Virus record (IMG/VR): IMGVR_UViG_3300027816_000459
Location: 1 to 21,516 of that record
Length of the DNA stretch: 21,516 bases
From: a virus
Strand: one strand, 5' to 3'
Part shown: positions 20,508 through 21,516 of the stretch, piece by piece
How the letters are laid out: every line of letters begins with the position of its first letter
Numbering within the stretch: position 1 is the first letter of the stretch
The notes under the pieces: generated by a model
The model's database searches: none
Seen by the model: the letters and a program-made list of their open reading frames with translations, nothing else
What the model was told of the DNA's origin: nothing
Position numbers and translations under genes: made by a program

Positions 20508-20900
20508 ATGTTTTACCCTAAACTTTTAATCCACATGAAAACGAAATTCATGTCCATGTCTGAATTGCGCCAAATTCCATTTGGTCGCACAATTCACCTC
20601 TTCGGCTCCTACTGGACGAAAGTCCGTATGACCGAAGAGACATTTAATGTTTTCGGGGAATTAGCCCCCGAAAACATGGTACTCTACAAAAACGTAACCC
20701 GCAAGGGTCACGTATTTGTCGCGTACCAAGGTAGCGACAGCGAGAAATTCTTCACACTTGTGAAGAAAGCGTGTATCCTTAGGGATGCGCGTAAAGCGGG
20801 TATCTCAGTTCGGTTCACCCCCGAATCTGAGATTACCGCACGTCCTGTGCATGTTGCAACCGCAGTCATATTTGAAGACGAGGATGACCTCCCATTCTGA
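20508..20900 (+). CDS. Early protein with SSB-like acidic C-terminal tip (EDEDDLPF)
   Basis: A 130-residue protein from the first ATG; starts at 20535 (MKTKFMSMSELRQ), 20550 or 20556 are possible and the inner ones place the SELRQI motif nearer the N-terminus, as in the 120-residue early protein. No Shine-Dalgarno distinguishes them. The body is basic to neutral and of mixed alpha/beta character, with a helix around FFTLVKKACILRDARKAG. The last residues, FEDEDDLPF, closely match the tip of bacterial SSB (acidic residues then (I/L)PF), which recruits replication and repair proteins. I see no clear OB-fold signature, so it may be a divergent SSB or a protein that mimics the tip. Its TGA overlaps the next ATG (TGATG). 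Confidence 0.75.
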   Translation: MFYPKLLIHMKTKFMSMSELRQIPFGRTIHLFGSYWTKVRMTEETFNVFGELAPENMVLYKNVTRKGHVFVAYQGSDSEKFFTLVKKACILRDARKAGISVRFTPESEITARPVHVATAVIFEDEDDLPF

Positions 20901-21046
20901 TGACTGAAAAACTCAAAAAGCTCCCTCATGGCGCGAAAGTGCGCTATGAGGGAACGGTTTGTGTCGTACTTAAACGGCACACGATTCGCGGGACGGTAAC
21001 ACGTCTCGTATGTGTTAAATCTAATATTCCAATGGAGGTCCTATGA
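20900..21046 (+). CDS. Small basic early protein, 48 residues
   Basis: A frame from the ATG at 20900, which overlaps the TGA of the previous gene (TGATG), to a TGA at 21044-21046: MTEKLKKLPHGAKVRYEGTV...KSNIPMEVL. It is basic, with alternating hydrophobic residues that suggest a small beta barrel (AKVRYEGTVCVVLKRHTIRGTV). Coupling to genes on both sides supports translation. No family is recognised; a small nucleic-acid-binding protein is possible. Confidence 0.55.
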   Translation: MTEKLKKLPHGAKVRYEGTVCVVLKRHTIRGTVTRLVCVKSNIPMEVL

Positions 21047-21114
21047 TTTTATTGGGTGTGACATTGGCATCAAGTTTTGTGATGCTGATGTTGGGTAGCG
21101 ACCTTATCCGCTAA
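21043..21114 (+). CDS. Possible 23-residue single-TM peptide
   Basis: An ATG at 21043 overlaps the TGA of the 48-residue frame (ATGA) and opens 23 codons, MILLGVTLASSFVMLMLGSD..., a single hydrophobic helix. AATGGAGG at 21031-21038, five bases upstream of the ATG, is a good ribosome site. A terminator begins 7 bases after the stop. Its ribosome site, coupling and terminator favour a real gene despite the size; function unknown. Confidence 0.5.
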   Translation: MILLGVTLASSFVMLMLGSDLIR

Positions 21115-21120
21115 GACATT

Positions 21121-21166
21121 ATAGGGTGGGTTGAGTGCTTCGCGCATTCCCCACCCTATTTTTTTA
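21121..21166 (+). terminator. Rho-independent terminator after the SSB-tip operon
   Basis: A 10-bp stem ATAGGGTGGG (21121-21130) with CCCACCCTAT (21150-21159), extended by inner pairing of GAGTGC with GCATTC (one G-T pair), followed by a T7 run. Confidence 0.9.
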
Positions 21167-21186
21167 CTTTAACAAGTTTTAATTTT

Positions 21187-21405
21187 ATGAACATCAGATT
21201 TGATATTGAAATTCTTGACGGATTGAGCCCTGTTAAACAGGAGAAAGTTGCTTTAATCCGTCAAATCAACGACAGGAACATCAAATATCGTAGTCGTTCA
21301 ATAACGACTGACGAATTTGATTACCTGTATGAGCTATCCATTAATTACCTTATCACAATAAAGGAAGGTATGGATTACGAGCTTAACAAAGTAGAGGGGT
21401 ATTAA
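21187..21405 (+). CDS. Small early protein, 72 residues, unknown
   Basis: A protein starting MNIRFDIEILDGLSPVKQEKV..., charged and mostly helical after the first strand, with no Cys, signal or TM segment. The leader is A/T-rich (AAGTTTTAATTTT) without a clear Shine-Dalgarno, like the late genes and unlike the first early gene. It lies between two terminators, so it needs its own promoter in 21167-21186 or depends on read-through. Its TAA lies in the loop of its own terminator. No family recognised. Confidence 0.62.
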   Translation: MNIRFDIEILDGLSPVKQEKVALIRQINDRNIKYRSRSITTDEFDYLYELSINYLITIKEGMDYELNKVEGY

Positions 21406-21419
21406 CCCCTTTACTTTAT
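21395..21419 (+). terminator. Terminator overlapping the stop codon of the 72-residue gene
   Basis: AGGGGT (21395-21400) pairs with ACCCCT (21405-21410) around a 4-base loop that contains most of the TAA stop (21403-21405), followed by TTACTTTAT. The stem is short, so efficiency may be moderate. Confidence 0.6.
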
Positions 21420-21422
21420 GTA

Positions 21423-21495
21423 GTTGACGCAGAGCGTCAACGAAAAAACTCACCATTTGTCATTCTTGTGTTACATATTCGGTGTAACATTTTTT
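21423..21495 (+). promoter_or_regulatory. Hairpin element copy 4 with second stem-loop (candidate early promoter)
   Basis: An 8-bp stem GTTGACGC (21423-21430) with GCGTCAAC (21434-21441), loop AGA, then G, A6, CTCACC, ATTTGTCATTCTTG, and a second stem-loop TGTTACA/TGTAACA (21469-21475 with 21483-21489) followed by T6. The gene it would serve lies beyond the window. Compared with copy 2, the second pair changed G-C to T-A on both sides. Confidence 0.75.
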
Positions 21496-21516
21496 ATGTT
21501 TTAACAACTTAATAAT

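Noticed and set aside
20297-20521. A 74-codon plus-strand frame across hairpin copies at 20308 and 20432
   Set aside because: It reads through both structural elements and direct repeats; composition is Arg/Ser/Thr-rich with no domain and no ribosome site.
19173-21495. Repeated hairpin units as a CRISPR array
   Set aside because: Copies are irregularly spaced, interrupted by genes, and their stems vary by paired changes; there are no spacers of constant length and no cas genes.
1-21516. tRNA genes or an alternative genetic code (as in some crAss-like phages)
   Set aside because: No tRNA cloverleaf was noticed by eye, and TAA, TGA and one TAG (13127-13129) end genes at sensible places, so the standard code suffices here.

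Overview
The window looks like a piece of a lytic, tailed, crAss-like phage (order Crassvirales) infecting a member of the Bacteroidetes. The evidence is the gene set and order: large terminase, a very long portal, an acidic scaffold-like protein and a 541-residue capsid protein of crAss type, preceded by a PD-(D/E)XK nuclease, a Cys-rich small protein and an HU/IHF-like protein. Structural proteins begin with a shared 'GNLKD.GN.G.NF' peptide. A promoter of Bacteroidales type (TTTG-N21-TAnnTTTG) is present, and most late genes have A/T-rich leaders without a clear Shine-Dalgarno. No integrase, tRNA or CRISPR array was seen. Stops are read with the standard code (TAA, TGA and one TAG are used). 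All identifications are by eye; no database search was made.

Layout. Positions 1-18749 are entirely on the minus strand and form the late module, read right to left. It starts with an amidase / HExxH protein / 3-TM protein operon (18749-17469, closed by a terminator at 17423-17442). Next come four virion surface or tail-type proteins (17365-13673, two pairs with shared N-terminal tags), a small protein, and a lysis group of inner-membrane spanin-like, lipoprotein spanin-like and holin-like proteins (13411-12662, terminator at 12543-12569). The head and packaging block follows (12481-<1): acidic protein, winged-helix-like protein, HU/IHF-like protein, Cys-rich protein, nuclease, pre-terminase protein, TerL, portal, scaffold-like protein, MCP, another head-associated protein and three small basic proteins. 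A repeated minus-strand motif (GTCAGT-N6-8-CCAAC) stands before three genes of this block and divides it into transcription units.

Positions 18750-19342 are a gene-free divergent region. From 19343 to the end everything reads on the plus strand: short, unrecognised, probably early genes, each group closed by a strong terminator. Two of them (120 and 130 residues) end in LPF tails, one being a good match to the acidic tip of single-stranded DNA-binding proteins. Several are very small and translationally coupled (ATGA or TGATG overlaps).

The most interesting signal is in the plus-strand non-coding DNA. A hairpin with a conserved 3-base purine loop and covarying 8-bp stem, followed by A6-8, C(C/T)(T/C)AC and a TTTGTCATTnTTG-like block, occurs at 19173, 19231, 20432 and 21423, with a degenerate copy at 20308. 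Copies precede early genes and are not terminators in either direction. They resemble in architecture the hairpin promoters of the N4 virion RNA polymerase, and crAss-like phages are known to carry a virion RNA polymerase, so these are candidate early promoters. A further cluster of palindromes with a shared loop sequence fills 20081-20300.
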